Below, in pieces: positions 8,681-18,336 of a DNA stretch of 36,926 bases (the first letter of the stretch is position 1; every line of letters starts with the position of its first letter). The notes beneath the pieces are model-generated. The model searched no databases and had not been told where the DNA came from. It worked only from the letters and a program-made list of their open reading frames with translations. The position numbers were made by a program, and so were the translations under genes. Where the stretch lies: positions 1 to 36,926 of the forward strand of contig CALLMV010000041.1 of NCBI GenBank assembly GCA_938005615.1, written 5' to 3'. The DNA comes from an uncultured Verrucomicrobiae bacterium (GTDB taxonomy: Bacteria; Verrucomicrobiota; Verrucomicrobiia; JADLBR01; CALLMV01).

Positions 8681-9244
8681 ATGAAACTCAACGGACGCAC
8701 ATTTACCATCACGCGCGACTGCCCGGCCGTGCAGATTCCCAGCGGTATCACGATCGTTATCCCCCAAGGCACAGAGATTCTCGTGACCCAGCACCTAGGC
8801 GGAAACCTCACGGTGACATACCCCGGAGGGTTGGCGCGCATCAGTGAGGTGGAGTTGGATGCTTTGGGACTCAAGCCCGAGGACATCGCGCCCAAAATGG
8901 CGGCTGGCGCAGTAGCAGCATCTGACGGTGCCGAAGTGACGGACAAACAAATTTGGGACAAGCTGCGCAACGTCTATGACCCAGAAATTCCCGTCAACCT
9001 CGTTGACTTGGGATTGGTTTACAGTGTGGATGTGGATCGCAAGCCGGAAGGCGTAAGTGTGGCTGTGAAGATGACACTAACTGCCCCGGGCTGCGGCATG
9101 GGGCCAACGATTGCAGAAGACGCCCGTCGCCAGGTGATGAGCCTACCGGGTGTTGTGGATGCTGATGTGCAAATCGTTTGGGACCCGCCGTGGAACCAAA
9201 GTATGATGAGCGAAGCAGGAAAAATGAAACTTGGGCTAATTTAG
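8681..9244 (+). CDS. sufT: SufT-type Fe-S cluster assembly/maturation protein (MIP18/DUF59 family)
   Basis: The protein has two parts. The N-terminal 70 residues form the small beta-rich domain found only in long SufT proteins (PSGITIVIPQGTEILVTQ and related). Residues 88-187 are a MIP18/DUF59 domain with YDPEIPVNLVDLGLVY, a conserved Cys (C138 in TAPGCGMG) and the VWDPPWNQSMMSEAGK end. SufT helps mature Fe-S proteins under high demand. It stands alone here: no sufBCDS genes are adjacent, although a ferredoxin and a sulfurtransferase lie 4-5 kb away. It is divergent from uxaC across a 69-base AT-rich gap that must hold both promoters. Confidence 0.88.
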   Translation: MKLNGRTFTITRDCPAVQIPSGITIVIPQGTEILVTQHLGGNLTVTYPGGLARISEVELDALGLKPEDIAPKMAAGAVAASDGAEVTDKQIWDKLRNVYDPEIPVNLVDLGLVYSVDVDRKPEGVSVAVKMTLTAPGCGMGPTIAEDARRQVMSLPGVVDADVQIVWDPPWNQSMMSEAGKMKLGLI

Positions 9245-9298
9245 TTTTTTGGTTTTGCGATAACTTTATATATATTACCGCTTAATAAAACACAGCCT

Positions 9299-10072
9299 AT
9301 GAAAAATCTTCTATTCATCAGTTTTTCGTTACTTCTAACCGCCCTAGTAAACGCAAAGGTCGTTTGGGAAAACACAACTCAGGAATACAAAGCCACCTTC
9401 GAAGACACGAAAACTGAAGCCATATTTCGTTTTACAAACACAGGCAGCAAACCTGTCAAAGTGATAAAAATACATACATCTTGTGGGTGCACAGCCACTA
9501 CCCCACCCCGCGCGCAACCTTATCAGCCTGGAGAAACTGGCGAAGTAATCGCAGTTTTTAGCTACGGTGATCGCACTGGACGCCAAACTAAAAACATAAC
9601 CGCCGAGATTGCGGAAGTGGAAACCGACGGAACTGTCGGAACGCCCACGCCGCATCAACTAACGCTCACAGTGGATATACCCGTAGTGCTTCAGGTTGAG
9701 CCCAACTTCCTCTTTTGGCAACCGGGAGAGGGCGCAGTGGCCAAAACCGCACGTGTGACAGTAGGTGATGGTATTCCTCTAGAGGTGAAAGATATCCGTG
9801 TTGGAGATCCTAATATCTCTGCGCGTTTCAAAACGATAACGCCAAATAAGCAATATGAAATCGAGCTTACACCAAATGAAGAGGCCACAAAGAAAGGTTC
9901 CTTCGGTCTGATTCTCATCGAAACTTCGCTACAAAATCGCAATTTCACGCTGTTCTTCAATGTTCCTCCTGCTCAGAAAGATCAAAACGCCCAGGCAGGA
10001 ATGAATGATATATTTTCTCAGCCAGTTTTAATTACTGTTCCGGAAGACGTTCCCGCAAAGGCCGCGAATTGA
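9299..10072 (+). CDS. Exported DUF1573-domain protein
   Basis: A typical signal peptide (MKNLLFISFSLLLTALVNA, residues 1-19) leads into a DUF1573 immunoglobulin-like domain. The family hallmark HTSCGCTATTP is at about 60-70, followed by the YQPGETGEVIAVF strand. A second beta-rich domain follows (about 130-240). DUF1573 proteins are common in Bacteroidota and Verrucomicrobiota and are thought to be exported structural or binding modules; no enzyme activity is known. The two Cys of CGC could bind metal or form a disulfide. The stop overlaps the start of the next gene (TTGA), so the two are translationally coupled. The 54-base leader is very AT-rich and may contain the promoter. Confidence 0.8.
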   Translation: MKNLLFISFSLLLTALVNAKVVWENTTQEYKATFEDTKTEAIFRFTNTGSKPVKVIKIHTSCGCTATTPPRAQPYQPGETGEVIAVFSYGDRTGRQTKNITAEIAEVETDGTVGTPTPHQLTLTVDIPVVLQVEPNFLFWQPGEGAVAKTARVTVGDGIPLEVKDIRVGDPNISARFKTITPNKQYEIELTPNEEATKKGSFGLILIETSLQNRNFTLFFNVPPAQKDQNAQAGMNDIFSQPVLITVPEDVPAKAAN

Positions 10073-11019
10073 AAGATTCGTCGCATGTTATTGTTGTCGG
10101 AGCGGGGATTTCTGGGCTTTCTTGCGCTGGGACACTAAAACGCGAAGGTATCGGCTCGATTGTTCTCGAGAAATCTCGCAGCCTTGGCGGTCGCTGTGCC
10201 ACGAGGAGATGGCGAAATCATCGCGTAGATCATGGAGCGCAATACGTAACCGCGCGCAACCCGGATTTTCTCTCCTTGTTGAGTGAAAAAAACGGATGGC
10301 AAACTTTGAAACCGGAGCTTTTTGATTTTGACGGCCAGCTACCATCTGACGATTCACCGCGTTTTTATCACGAGGAGGGCAACAACACCCTAGGCAGACA
10401 ACTTGCCGCTGGGTTGGATGTGCGTTTGGAAACGCAGGTGGAAAGTGTCGAATCCTTGCTTGGTGGGGGCTGGAAAGTGAACGGTCTTTGCGCGCGAGCT
10501 GTTGTTTTGAGCGTGCCTGCTCCCCAAGCAGAAAGAATCCTTGGCCAAGAGGTTGGTGAATGGACGATGGTGCCCTGCCTCACGGCTCTCTGCGCTTATA
10601 CAGGCAAACCCAGCGGGATGGCGGCCAGGCGTTACGCCATCTCACGCGACTCGGACATGCTCACATGGTCCGCATGCGAGAATCACAAAGCAAAGCGAGT
10701 CGCGGGCGAAGAACAGATTTTCGTTCTCCAAGCCTCAGCCGAGTTCAGTCAAAAATATCTTGAGGAGCCGCATGAAGTATGGGCCTCGATCCTGCGTGCG
10801 CGTGCCGAGGAAATATGGGAGCTAAACCCTGCTACGCATTTGGAAACGTGGACACATCGCTGGCGCTATGCCCGTTACACTCAACCGCTCTCTTCTCCCG
10901 CTTCTTTACCGCAGGGGATATTTCTCACTGGAGATATGTTTCGCAAATCGCGTGTGGAAGATGCCTGGCTTGCTGGGTGCGAGACTGCCAGCAGGGTGAT
11001 CGAATACCTGGCTAGCTAG
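10069..11019 (+). CDS. Renalase-like FAD/NAD(P)-binding oxidoreductase
   Basis: The N-terminus carries a complete Rossmann motif for FAD (HVIVVGAGISGLSCAGTL, glycines 11, 13 and 16), an acidic residue at the end of strand 2 (VLEKSRSLGGRCATRR) and DHGAQYVTAR, the pattern of renalase and small amine-oxidase-like proteins. The C-terminus has the second FAD contact, GIFLTGDMF..SRVEDAWLAG. The 316-residue length fits bacterial renalase-like proteins, which oxidise abnormal NAD(P)H isomers or unknown amines. The start codon is TTG at 10069, overlapping the previous stop; no ATG lies close by in frame, and the first residues MKDSSHVIVVGAG fit the family well. The substrate is unknown. Confidence 0.82.
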   Translation: MKDSSHVIVVGAGISGLSCAGTLKREGIGSIVLEKSRSLGGRCATRRWRNHRVDHGAQYVTARNPDFLSLLSEKNGWQTLKPELFDFDGQLPSDDSPRFYHEEGNNTLGRQLAAGLDVRLETQVESVESLLGGGWKVNGLCARAVVLSVPAPQAERILGQEVGEWTMVPCLTALCAYTGKPSGMAARRYAISRDSDMLTWSACENHKAKRVAGEEQIFVLQASAEFSQKYLEEPHEVWASILRARAEEIWELNPATHLETWTHRWRYARYTQPLSSPASLPQGIFLTGDMFRKSRVEDAWLAGCETASRVIEYLAS

Positions 11020-11096
11020 ATTCGTCATGCGCTAAAACGTGCTGCCCGAAGCTCAATTTATTCTTGTCAACCATGCCGGCGATGCTGCAATAGGGT

Positions 11097-11579
11097 ATGG
11101 ACTCCGGACTGGCCACACCGCATCTCCCCGCAATCAGCATAGTCGAAAATCTTTCCGATGACGACAGGGCGCTCCTCTCAAGCTACGGAGAGTTTGTATC
11201 CTATCAACCTGGACAAAAAATCTTCGAAGAAGGCGAAAGTTACGATGAACTCATCATGATTCTTTCCGGATCGGTGGAGATGTCGCGCAAGCACGAAAAC
11301 GGCATCCTCACGCTTGGCCGTGCGGGAGAGGGCTGCTGCCTGGGCGAAGTGAACCTTTTCCATCCCTCACCCACAGTTTCTACGGCTACGGCTGTGGAAT
11401 TTACCCAAGCATGGAAGGTATCTTCCGCAAATCTCGAGGACTTTCTTACAGTTAACCCCGTGGCTGGGGGCAACATCCTCGTAGGCATTGCCACACAGAT
11501 CAGCAGCCAGCTCGCTCAGGTTCATGCATGTCTTCTCAAGGCACAGATGGCCACGCTAGAGGCGTCCTTCTGGGCTTGA
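11097..11579 (+). CDS. Stand-alone cyclic-nucleotide-binding-like domain protein
   Basis: The 160 residues form one CAP-family beta-roll: YQPGQKIFEEGESYDELIMILSG, then EGCCLGEVNLFHPSPTVSTATA, then a helix. No helix-turn-helix DNA-binding domain follows, unlike Crp/Fnr regulators. The phosphate-binding cassette keeps Gly-Glu (LGEVNLF), but the Arg that normally contacts the cyclic phosphate (as in PRSATV) is absent (PTVSTATA), so cAMP binding by the usual means is unlikely. It could be a protein-interaction or sensor module. It stands 77 bases after the renalase-like gene, probably with its own promoter. Confidence 0.75.
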   Translation: MDSGLATPHLPAISIVENLSDDDRALLSSYGEFVSYQPGQKIFEEGESYDELIMILSGSVEMSRKHENGILTLGRAGEGCCLGEVNLFHPSPTVSTATAVEFTQAWKVSSANLEDFLTVNPVAGGNILVGIATQISSQLAQVHACLLKAQMATLEASFWA

Positions 11580-11818
11580 ACGCCTTGCCATTCTGAACGG
11601 GATTTCCCCCCCCTTCACTTTGCACTCAGGCCAGTGAAAAGCCACAGCTGATGCATACTTCAGTTGGTAGCTGCAAAAAATCTTTCGCGACACTCAACAA
11701 CTTTACTGATTAATTATTTAAAAATTGGTATATTATAATATTAACATATAGTAACCTACATTACGCTTTGGTGATTCACGGATGAAGCACGGGAGACTGC
11801 AAGAATAGTGGCCCTGAG
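11580..11818. other. Convergent intergenic region, AT-rich, no gene
   Basis: This 239-base gap separates the converging cyclic-nucleotide-like and rmuC genes. It contains a run of eight C and, at about 11700-11760, a very AT-rich tract with the perfect palindrome TATTATAATA. I see no open frame with coding character and no GC-rich hairpin with a T-run that would make a convincing terminator. Confidence 0.5.
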
Positions 11819-13309
11819 TTAATTTTGGCGGGCACTCGTTTGGCGGGTTACAGTCTCGATGATCGCAGGTTCGGTGAGCTGCTTGTTGGCGGGGGGCGGG
11901 GCGCCAAGCTCTTCCATTCTGCGGGCGCGGCTGATGACGGAGCGTTCCAGCGATCCGACGGAGCTGTTGTAGGCTTTGACGGCAGCGTCCAGTTCGCGCC
12001 CGGTCTTTTCGTAATGTTCGAGGAAGGTGCAGATGCCGGAGGAGATTTCGATGGCGAGCTGGCGGATTTGCTGGGCGTTTTCCTCGGCGGCTTGCTGCCT
12101 CCAGCCATAAGCAACCGCTTTGAGAAGCGCAATGAGTGTGGTGGGGGTTGCGATGATGACCCGGTCGCGCACGGCGTCTTCGATCAGTGCAGGGTCTTGC
12201 TCTATGGCCGCCTGGAGGAAGGCTTCCCCCGGGAGGAAGAGCACGACGAATTCGGGGCTGTGTTCAAATTGTTCGTAGTAGGATTTAGCGGAAAGTGAGC
12301 GGATTTTATCTCGCAGCTGGCGGGCGTGGCGTTGGAGTTCTTGAGTGCGAATTTCTGTGTTAGGGGCTTCGAGCGCCGCGAGGTAGGCATCAAGCGGACA
12401 TTTTGCGTCCACAACGATGTTTTGCCCGCCGGGGAGGTGGGCGATGAGGTCAGGCTTGAGGCGCGTGTCGCTATCCCCCCGTGTGGTGACAGCCACTTGT
12501 GTGGTGAAGTCGCAGTATTCGACCATGCCGGCGAGTTCGACGACGCGGCGAAGTTGAAGCTCGCCCCAGTTGCCGCGCACTTCGGGGCGGCGCAGGGCGG
12601 TGACGAGGTTGCGGGTTTCTTTTTGGAGTTCGGTTTGTGCGCGTTGGAGTGTTTCGAGGTGTTCGCGGAGCTGGCCTTGCTCACGACTGCGCTCGACGAC
12701 GGTTTGCTGGAGGTTTTTCTCGAGTTTTTCGAGGAGGGTTTTTACGGGTTCGAGGCGCGTTTCGGCTTGTTTGATAAAGCCTTCAGAATTTTGTTTGAGG
12801 CTTTCTGCGGCGAGGGCTTGGAAGGCTTCGCGGAGGGCCTGTTCATTCCTCTGGAGGTGTTCTATCGTTTGTTGTTGTTGGATTTTTTGTTCTTCGATGC
12901 GGGCGGAGATTTCCGCGCGCTCGGCTTGGAGCTTGAAGAGGGATTTGCGGGTTTCTTCGATTGTGGCTTTTTCTGCGGTGAGATCGGCGCGCAGTTTTTG
13001 GATTTCGGCATCACGTGCGGCGATGCGCTCACTGAGTGCGGCTTCGCGGGCTTCCGCGGCGGATGTAGCTTTGCGGGCGTTTTCGGCCTCGGTTTCGAGT
13101 GTGTCAATTTGATCTGAGAGTTCGGCCGCTTTTTGTTCTGCGGCATTAAGGCGCTCACGAAGCGTGGCAAACTCAAGCTCTTTAGCCGTGTTTTCCTTTT
13201 GCCGTGTCGCAATGAATCTGTCTTTTGCGAAGAGGAAGCCGAAGAGGAAACCAACGACAATGCCAAAAATCGCTGCTGCGACTAAGCCGATGATGATTTC
13301 CCACGGCAT
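11819..13309 (-). CDS. rmuC: RmuC family DNA recombination protein
   Basis: The 496-residue product has an N-terminal membrane segment (residues 3-27), a long coiled coil rich in Glu, Ala and Lys (about 35-200) and a C-terminal nuclease-like domain. The domain has RGNWGELQLRRVVELAGM, VDAKCPLDAYLAAL, EFVVLFLPGEAFLQAA and the TPTTLIALLKAVAYGWRQ motif, all hallmarks of RmuC. The family limits rearrangements at inverted repeats in E. coli, and its core resembles restriction-endonuclease folds (D and K of VDAKCP). The ATG at 13309 follows the ferredoxin stop by 12 bases, so rmuC is the last gene of that transcript. Confidence 0.92.
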   Translation of the reverse strand: MPWEIIIGLVAAAIFGIVVGFLFGFLFAKDRFIATRQKENTAKELEFATLRERLNAAEQKAAELSDQIDTLETEAENARKATSAAEAREAALSERIAARDAEIQKLRADLTAEKATIEETRKSLFKLQAERAEISARIEEQKIQQQQTIEHLQRNEQALREAFQALAAESLKQNSEGFIKQAETRLEPVKTLLEKLEKNLQQTVVERSREQGQLREHLETLQRAQTELQKETRNLVTALRRPEVRGNWGELQLRRVVELAGMVEYCDFTTQVAVTTRGDSDTRLKPDLIAHLPGGQNIVVDAKCPLDAYLAALEAPNTEIRTQELQRHARQLRDKIRSLSAKSYYEQFEHSPEFVVLFLPGEAFLQAAIEQDPALIEDAVRDRVIIATPTTLIALLKAVAYGWRQQAAEENAQQIRQLAIEISSGICTFLEHYEKTGRELDAAVKAYNSSVGSLERSVISRARRMEELGAPPPANKQLTEPAIIETVTRQTSARQN

Positions 13310-13321
13310 TGTGGGACGGGG

Positions 13322-13558
13322 TTATTGGTCGCCGTCGTTACCGATGGCTTCGACAGGGCAACCCTCCATGGCCTCGATGGCCTTGGCGAGTTCTTCTTCG
13401 GTTTCTGGTTGTTTGAAAACGTAAGAGTAGCCGCCGTCGTCTTGACGGGTGAAGGATGCGGGCGCGGTCTCGCGGCAAAGGTCGCAGTCTATGCAGTTGT
13501 CATCGACGTAGAATTTTCCGGGGACGTTTTCAGGGTATTTGTTTGCTTTGTCGGCCAT
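13322..13558 (-). CDS. Single-cluster [4Fe-4S] ferredoxin
   Basis: The 78-residue acidic protein has C22-x2-C25-x2-C28 (NCIDCDLC) and a fourth ligand C67 followed by Pro (GCPVEAIG). This is a mono-cluster ferredoxin, with no second CxxCxxC set. It is a cytoplasmic one-electron carrier. It is flanked by a sulfurtransferase (62 bases upstream) and rmuC (12 bases downstream) on the same strand. It is one candidate acceptor or donor for the flavodoxin-less reductase at 4908, but that is only an inference. Confidence 0.9.
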   Translation of the reverse strand: MADKANKYPENVPGKFYVDDNCIDCDLCRETAPASFTRQDDGGYSYVFKQPETEEELAKAIEAMEGCPVEAIGNDGDQ

Positions 13559-13620
13559 AAATTCGGGTGAAATTATATTTTGTGTGAAGCTTTGTCAAAT
13601 ATGAGACAGTGGCTGAGGGA

Positions 13621-14490
13621 TTAGTGAGATTTTTCGATGGGTGCACCGACGCGATTGCCCCACTCGGTCCAGGAGCCGTCGTAGTTGCGGACGTGGTCGT
13701 AGCCGAGAAGGTGGGTGAGGACGAACCAGGTGTGGGAGGAGCGCTCACCAATGCGGCAGTAGGCGATGATGTCGTCATTGGGTTTGAGGCCAAGTTTGTG
13801 GGTGTAGATCTCTTCGAGTTCTTGGCGTGTTTTGAAGGTGTTGTCGGGGTTGCAAGCGGTCTTCCATGGAACGGATTGGGCACCGGGGATGTGACCGCCG
13901 CGCAGGACGCCTTCTTGGGGGTATTCAGGCATGTGGGTGAGTTCGCCGGTGAACTCGCCAGGGGAGCGGACGTCAATGAGGGGTTTGCGTTCGCGGGAGT
14001 GGCGCAGGGTGTCATCAAAAAAGGCGCGGATGCGGGCGTCGTCGCGCTTGGGCGGGACGGGGTAGTGCGTGGGGGGGTAGCTGGGTTTGTCTTTGGTGAG
14101 GGGGCGGCCTTCGGCGATCCACTTGTCGCGGCCGCCGTCGAGGATTTTGCAGCGGGTGTGGCCGAAGAGGTGGAAGACCCAGAGGGCGTAGCAGGCCCAC
14201 CAGTTGGCTTTGTCGCCGTAGAAGATGCAGGTGGTGTCGGGGGAGATGCCGAAGCGGGAGCAGAGGCCGGCGAATTGTTCGGGTTGGAGGTAGTCGCGGA
14301 TGGTTTGGTCGTTGAGGTCGGCACGCCAGTCGATGTGGACGGCACCCGGGATGTGACCGGTGGAATAGAGGAGGATGTCTTCGTTGCTTTCGATGATGCG
14401 AATGGAGGGGTCTGTGAGGTGGTCGGCGAGCCATTGGGTGGAGACGAGGGCTTCGGGGTGGGCGTATTGGGAGAATTTGTGTTCGCTCAT
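13621..14490 (-). CDS. Thiosulfate/3-mercaptopyruvate sulfurtransferase (tandem rhodanese)
   Basis: Two rhodanese domains are present. The N-terminal one (about 14-130) has [11 protein letters not shown] but no catalytic Cys in its loop (YGDKANWWA). The C-terminal one (about 150-289) has [22 protein letters not shown] and the active-site loop with C245 in CRIGERSS. The loop [12 protein letters not shown] is the one found in the CysA-type thiosulfate sulfurtransferases rather than the CGSGVTA loop of mercaptopyruvate enzymes, so thiosulfate or a related sulfane sulfur donor is more likely. It is cytoplasmic, as no signal peptide is seen. It lies in the same transcript direction as leuB, the ferredoxin and rmuC. 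Confidence 0.9.
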   Translation of the reverse strand: MSEHKFSQYAHPEALVSTQWLADHLTDPSIRIIESNEDILLYSTGHIPGAVHIDWRADLNDQTIRDYLQPEQFAGLCSRFGISPDTTCIFYGDKANWWACYALWVFHLFGHTRCKILDGGRDKWIAEGRPLTKDKPSYPPTHYPVPPKRDDARIRAFFDDTLRHSRERKPLIDVRSPGEFTGELTHMPEYPQEGVLRGGHIPGAQSVPWKTACNPDNTFKTRQELEEIYTHKLGLKPNDDIIAYCRIGERSSHTWFVLTHLLGYDHVRNYDGSWTEWGNRVGAPIEKSH

Positions 14491-14555
14491 GTATTTGATT
14501 GTAGTCGCTGAGTGGTTTGTTGCAAGCGTGTCTCAAAAATTGTGTGCGCAGATAT

Positions 14556-15743
<1,188 letters not shown>

Positions 15744-15926
15744 TCAACGGTAATATCGAGGAATCAAGTTGATGCGCGTGGAGATGCATCTGTAGGACAT
15801 GTGTTAGGCACCATGAGCCCATAACTTCATAAAAGCTAGAGCAAGAAAAAAGTAGTTTCTTTTAATTAACAAAACAAGCAATAGCCCAAAACTTAAAATA
15901 TAAAAACTTTCATTTTATCATTTTTA

Positions 15927-16695
15927 ATGGAGGCAAGTCTTCAGGGCAACAACGTCACGCGCGGGACAGACAATCTGTTTTTCAACGGACCAAGCCCGAG
16001 TGGGAATAACATCGAATGACTGGATTATGTTTTCACTACTAATGTTCTGACTCCTCAAAATGCCACCCATCTCAACGGCGCGGGTTTACTGTTTTGGAGC
16101 GTGGCAGGAACGATCCTCTTATGATAGCAGCTTTAACGGGTATAGATGCTTTTAGTACGCCTACTTCATACGCCACGCCAATAGCAGCGGGTGCAGGTCC
16201 CGCTTGGGGGAACAGGCAGTCTCTGGAATACAAATTATATCACATCTATCGTGGCTGACACCTCGCCTAGATTTAATTTGCCATACGTCGCGCCGAGCTC
16301 ATCCCAACCCTTGAGAGAGATATTCTTCTCACTGGCTGATTTGAATGTGAAGGTTGGTCAGTCAGAATATGGATATTCTTAGTATATGGATATTACTTGT
16401 TTGCCGCAGATACATTTTTTTTGTACAAAGACAATACAGCAAATTTACTAGTCTGGACAAATACTAATTATTTTCCAACCACAACGCCGGGAGGGCCTGG
16501 AGGATTGAATCTAGCCTCAGGTGGGTCAGCGATGTTGGCGGACAATCTTGATCCCACTGGCTTGATCACACCCCTGCCTGAGCCGGCATTGTCATTTTCG
16601 CGGTTTTGGCAGGGATGCTGACCATTCTAATATTCAGGCGCAAGCTGCAGGTTCGTTTTGGCCATGCTGGTGAACAAATCCAAAATTCTAAATGA
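15927..16695 (+). pseudogene. PEP-CTERM surface protein pseudogene
   Basis: Joined fragments in changing frames read as one exported PEP-CTERM protein. Segment 1 (15927 on) reads QGNNVTRGTDNLFFNG..GNNIE, then an in-frame TGA at 16017 where the reading continues LDYVFTTN. A shift leads to MIAALTGIDAF (about 16112). Another leads to GTGSLWNTNYITS and IFFSLADLNVKVGQSEYGYS (to about 16380). A third leads to LFAADTFFLYKDN..LVWTNTNYFPTT, ending in the sorting motif PEP (16577-16585). A fourth gives FAVLAGMLTILIFRRK, the membrane helix and basic tail. The PEP motif, hydrophobic helix and Arg-rich end are the exosortase-dependent sorting signal. At least one nonsense mutation and four frame changes are needed, and no signal peptide remains at the 5' end, so the gene is dead. 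Functional PEP-CTERM proteins are surface or extracellular. Confidence 0.85.
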
Positions 16696-16735
16696 ATTGG
16701 AACCAAAATTCGTTAGTGAAAAAGATACATAAAAG

Positions 16736-16762
16736 CATCCTGCATCTCAGGATGGCAATCCT
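16736..16762. terminator. Overlapping short inverted repeats between pseudogene and purN
   Basis: CATCCT (16736-16741) can pair with AGGATG (16749-16754). Alternatively AGGAT (16749-16753) can pair with ATCCT (16758-16762) around the loop GGCA; the two stems share an arm and exclude each other. They lie 24 bases beyond the purN stop on the minus strand and after the pseudogene on the plus strand. Only a short T-run follows, so a terminator role is weakly supported. Confidence 0.25.
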
Positions 16763-16785
16763 CAGATTGAGATTTTAATCGAGGA

Positions 16786-17376
16786 TCAACTGAAATTTAT
16801 TTTTTGCCAATAATCAGCTATGGCGACAGGCAAGATGCGATGTTCTTCCTTTTGGATTCTTTTGTGAAGAGTCTCAGGAGTGTCGCCCAGCAATACGGGC
16901 ACCCGTGCCTGGGCCAGCACGGGCCCGGTATCAATGCCCTCATCTACAAGGTGAACGGTGCAGCCAGTCTCGCTGACTCCCGCAGAGAGTGCCTGCTCCC
17001 AGGCGCGCAGGCCGGGAAACTGCGGAAGCAAGGAAGGATGAATGTTTATTACCCTGCGAGGAAAATGCTGCAAGAAGCCCGGCTTAAGCACGCGCATGAA
17101 TCCTGCGAGCACGATCAGGTCGGCTCCCGAGTTCTGAGCAGCCGCCACAAAATCCTGTTCGGCTTCGGGCGAAAGCACCGTGCGTTTTGAGCCGGGCGGG
17201 ATGAAACGAGCTTCGTGACCGTTGGCCCTTGCAAGACTCAGGATGCCGCTGTCTTGCACATCACTGAGCACAAGAGCGATGCATGCATGAAGTTCGCCGC
17301 GCTTGATGGCCTCAGCCAAAGCCGCGTAGTTTGACCCCCTGCCCGAGCCCATCACGCAGAGTCTCGCGGTCCTCAT
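16786..17376 (-). CDS. purN: Phosphoribosylglycinamide formyltransferase
   Basis: The 196-residue product is the expected size for PurN, the third step of purine synthesis (transfer of a formyl group from 10-formyl-THF to GAR). The phosphate loop GSGRGSNYAAL is near the N-terminus. The catalytic Asn and His are in INIHPSLLPQFPG and the catalytic Asp in ETGCTVHLVDEGIDTGPV, with QARVPVLLGDTPETLHKRIQKEEH after it. It starts 3 bases after the panD stop, so panD and purN form an operon. Confidence 0.95.
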   Translation of the reverse strand: MRTARLCVMGSGRGSNYAALAEAIKRGELHACIALVLSDVQDSGILSLARANGHEARFIPPGSKRTVLSPEAEQDFVAAAQNSGADLIVLAGFMRVLKPGFLQHFPRRVINIHPSLLPQFPGLRAWEQALSAGVSETGCTVHLVDEGIDTGPVLAQARVPVLLGDTPETLHKRIQKEEHRILPVAIADYWQKINFS

Positions 17377-17379
17377 TGA

Positions 17380-17730
17380 TTAAATCGCGAGTTTGTTATG
17401 CTCATTGAGCGTGATGGTGCGCGGTGTGTGCGCGGCGGCCTGCGACGGGTCAAGATGCACGAAGGACATGATCGTGAGCAGATCGCCCACTCCGCCCAGA
17501 TGCGCCGTGGCTCCGTTGAGGATGATCTCGCCTCGCCCGGGTTGGCCGGGAATGATGTAGGTCTCGAACCGGTTGCCGTTAGCGAGGTTTGCGACGAGCA
17601 CCTTCTCAAAGGGTAGGAAACCGACCCGGTCCATCAACGCGCGGTCAATTGTGATGCTGCCCTCGTAGTACAGGCTGGCCGCGGTTACTCTGGCCCGATG
17701 GATTTTGGACTTGAGGAATTCTACGAGCAT
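17380..17730 (-). CDS. panD: Aspartate 1-decarboxylase proenzyme
   Basis: The 116-residue product matches PanD, the pyruvoyl-dependent enzyme that makes beta-alanine for pantothenate and CoA. Self-cleavage is expected between G24 and S25 (YYEGSITID), giving the pyruvoyl group from S25. K9 and the FETYIIPGQPGRGEIILNG segment are in place. I chose the ATG at 17730 (MLVEFLKSKIHRARV) rather than GTG at 17766, because it aligns with the family N-terminus and places G24-S25 at the usual position. An SD-like AAGGG lies upstream of it. The gene is coupled to purN. Confidence 0.95.
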   Translation of the reverse strand: MLVEFLKSKIHRARVTAASLYYEGSITIDRALMDRVGFLPFEKVLVANLANGNRFETYIIPGQPGRGEIILNGATAHLGGVGDLLTIMSFVHLDPSQAAAHTPRTITLNEHNKLAI

Positions 17731-17828
17731 TTCAGCACCCTTATCGAAAACTTTTTGCGTTTCCACTGGAAAATTACGCGTTTGTTACTGGACACTGCGA
17801 CCAGGCACGCTAAGTCAATGCGTTACTC

Positions 17829-18281
17829 ATGAAAGAGGAAATGACACTGCTGATTCTGAAACCCGACTGTGTGGCAAAGTCTCTGACTGGTGAAGTGCTG
17901 CGCCGCTTCGAGCAATCTGGTTTTGGCATCCGCGCATTGAAGATGACACGACTTTCCCCAGACCTGCTTAATGAACATTATGCCCATCTACGGGATAAGA
18001 GTTTCTTCCCAGAAATTATCGCCTTTATGACTTCCGGGCCAGTCGTGCTGGTTGCTTTGGCCGGCGAGGATGTCGTGGCGCGAGTGCGCGACCTTGTCGG
18101 GCCAACAGATTCTCGCAAAGCTGCCAAAGGCACCATCCGCGGGGACTACGGAGTGGACGTGATGGTGAATGTTGTTCATGCAAGCGATAGTAAAGAAAAC
18201 GCCGAAATCGAACTACGTCGCTTCTTTGCCCCCGAAGAGATCCAAGAGCCGGGAAGCCCTGTGGAAAAGTCCAACCGATAA
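17829..18281 (+). CDS. ndk: Nucleoside diphosphate kinase
   Basis: The 150-residue protein has the NDK fold: LLILKPDCVAKSLTGEVLRRFE, then YAHLRDKSFFPEIIAFMTSGPVV, then the catalytic His H117 in VVHASDS. It transfers the gamma phosphate between NTPs and NDPs through phospho-His. The ATG at 17829 (MKEEMTLL) is used; the in-frame ATG at 17841 would also give a normal start and has AGAGG just before it. The gene is divergent from panD and convergent with queD. A short AT palindrome (ATTTTTAGAAAAAT) near 18298 lies in the convergent gap. Confidence 0.95.
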   Translation: MKEEMTLLILKPDCVAKSLTGEVLRRFEQSGFGIRALKMTRLSPDLLNEHYAHLRDKSFFPEIIAFMTSGPVVLVALAGEDVVARVRDLVGPTDSRKAAKGTIRGDYGVDVMVNVVHASDSKENAEIELRRFFAPEEIQEPGSPVEKSNR

Positions 18282-18336
18282 GCGCTGCCCGTCGACCATT
18301 TTTAGAAAAATTCTATCGCTGCTGCGTAGCGGAAAA

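Noticed and set aside
11720-11755. AT palindrome tract considered as a dif/Xer site
   Set aside because: The arms do not match the XerC/XerD consensus halves, and it is better explained as low-complexity AT DNA.
12326-13117. 263-codon plus-strand frame
   Set aside because: Antisense to rmuC; Phe/Gly/Leu-rich with no recognisable fold.
13609-14511. 300-codon plus-strand frame
   Set aside because: Antisense to the sulfurtransferase gene, which has full rhodanese motifs.
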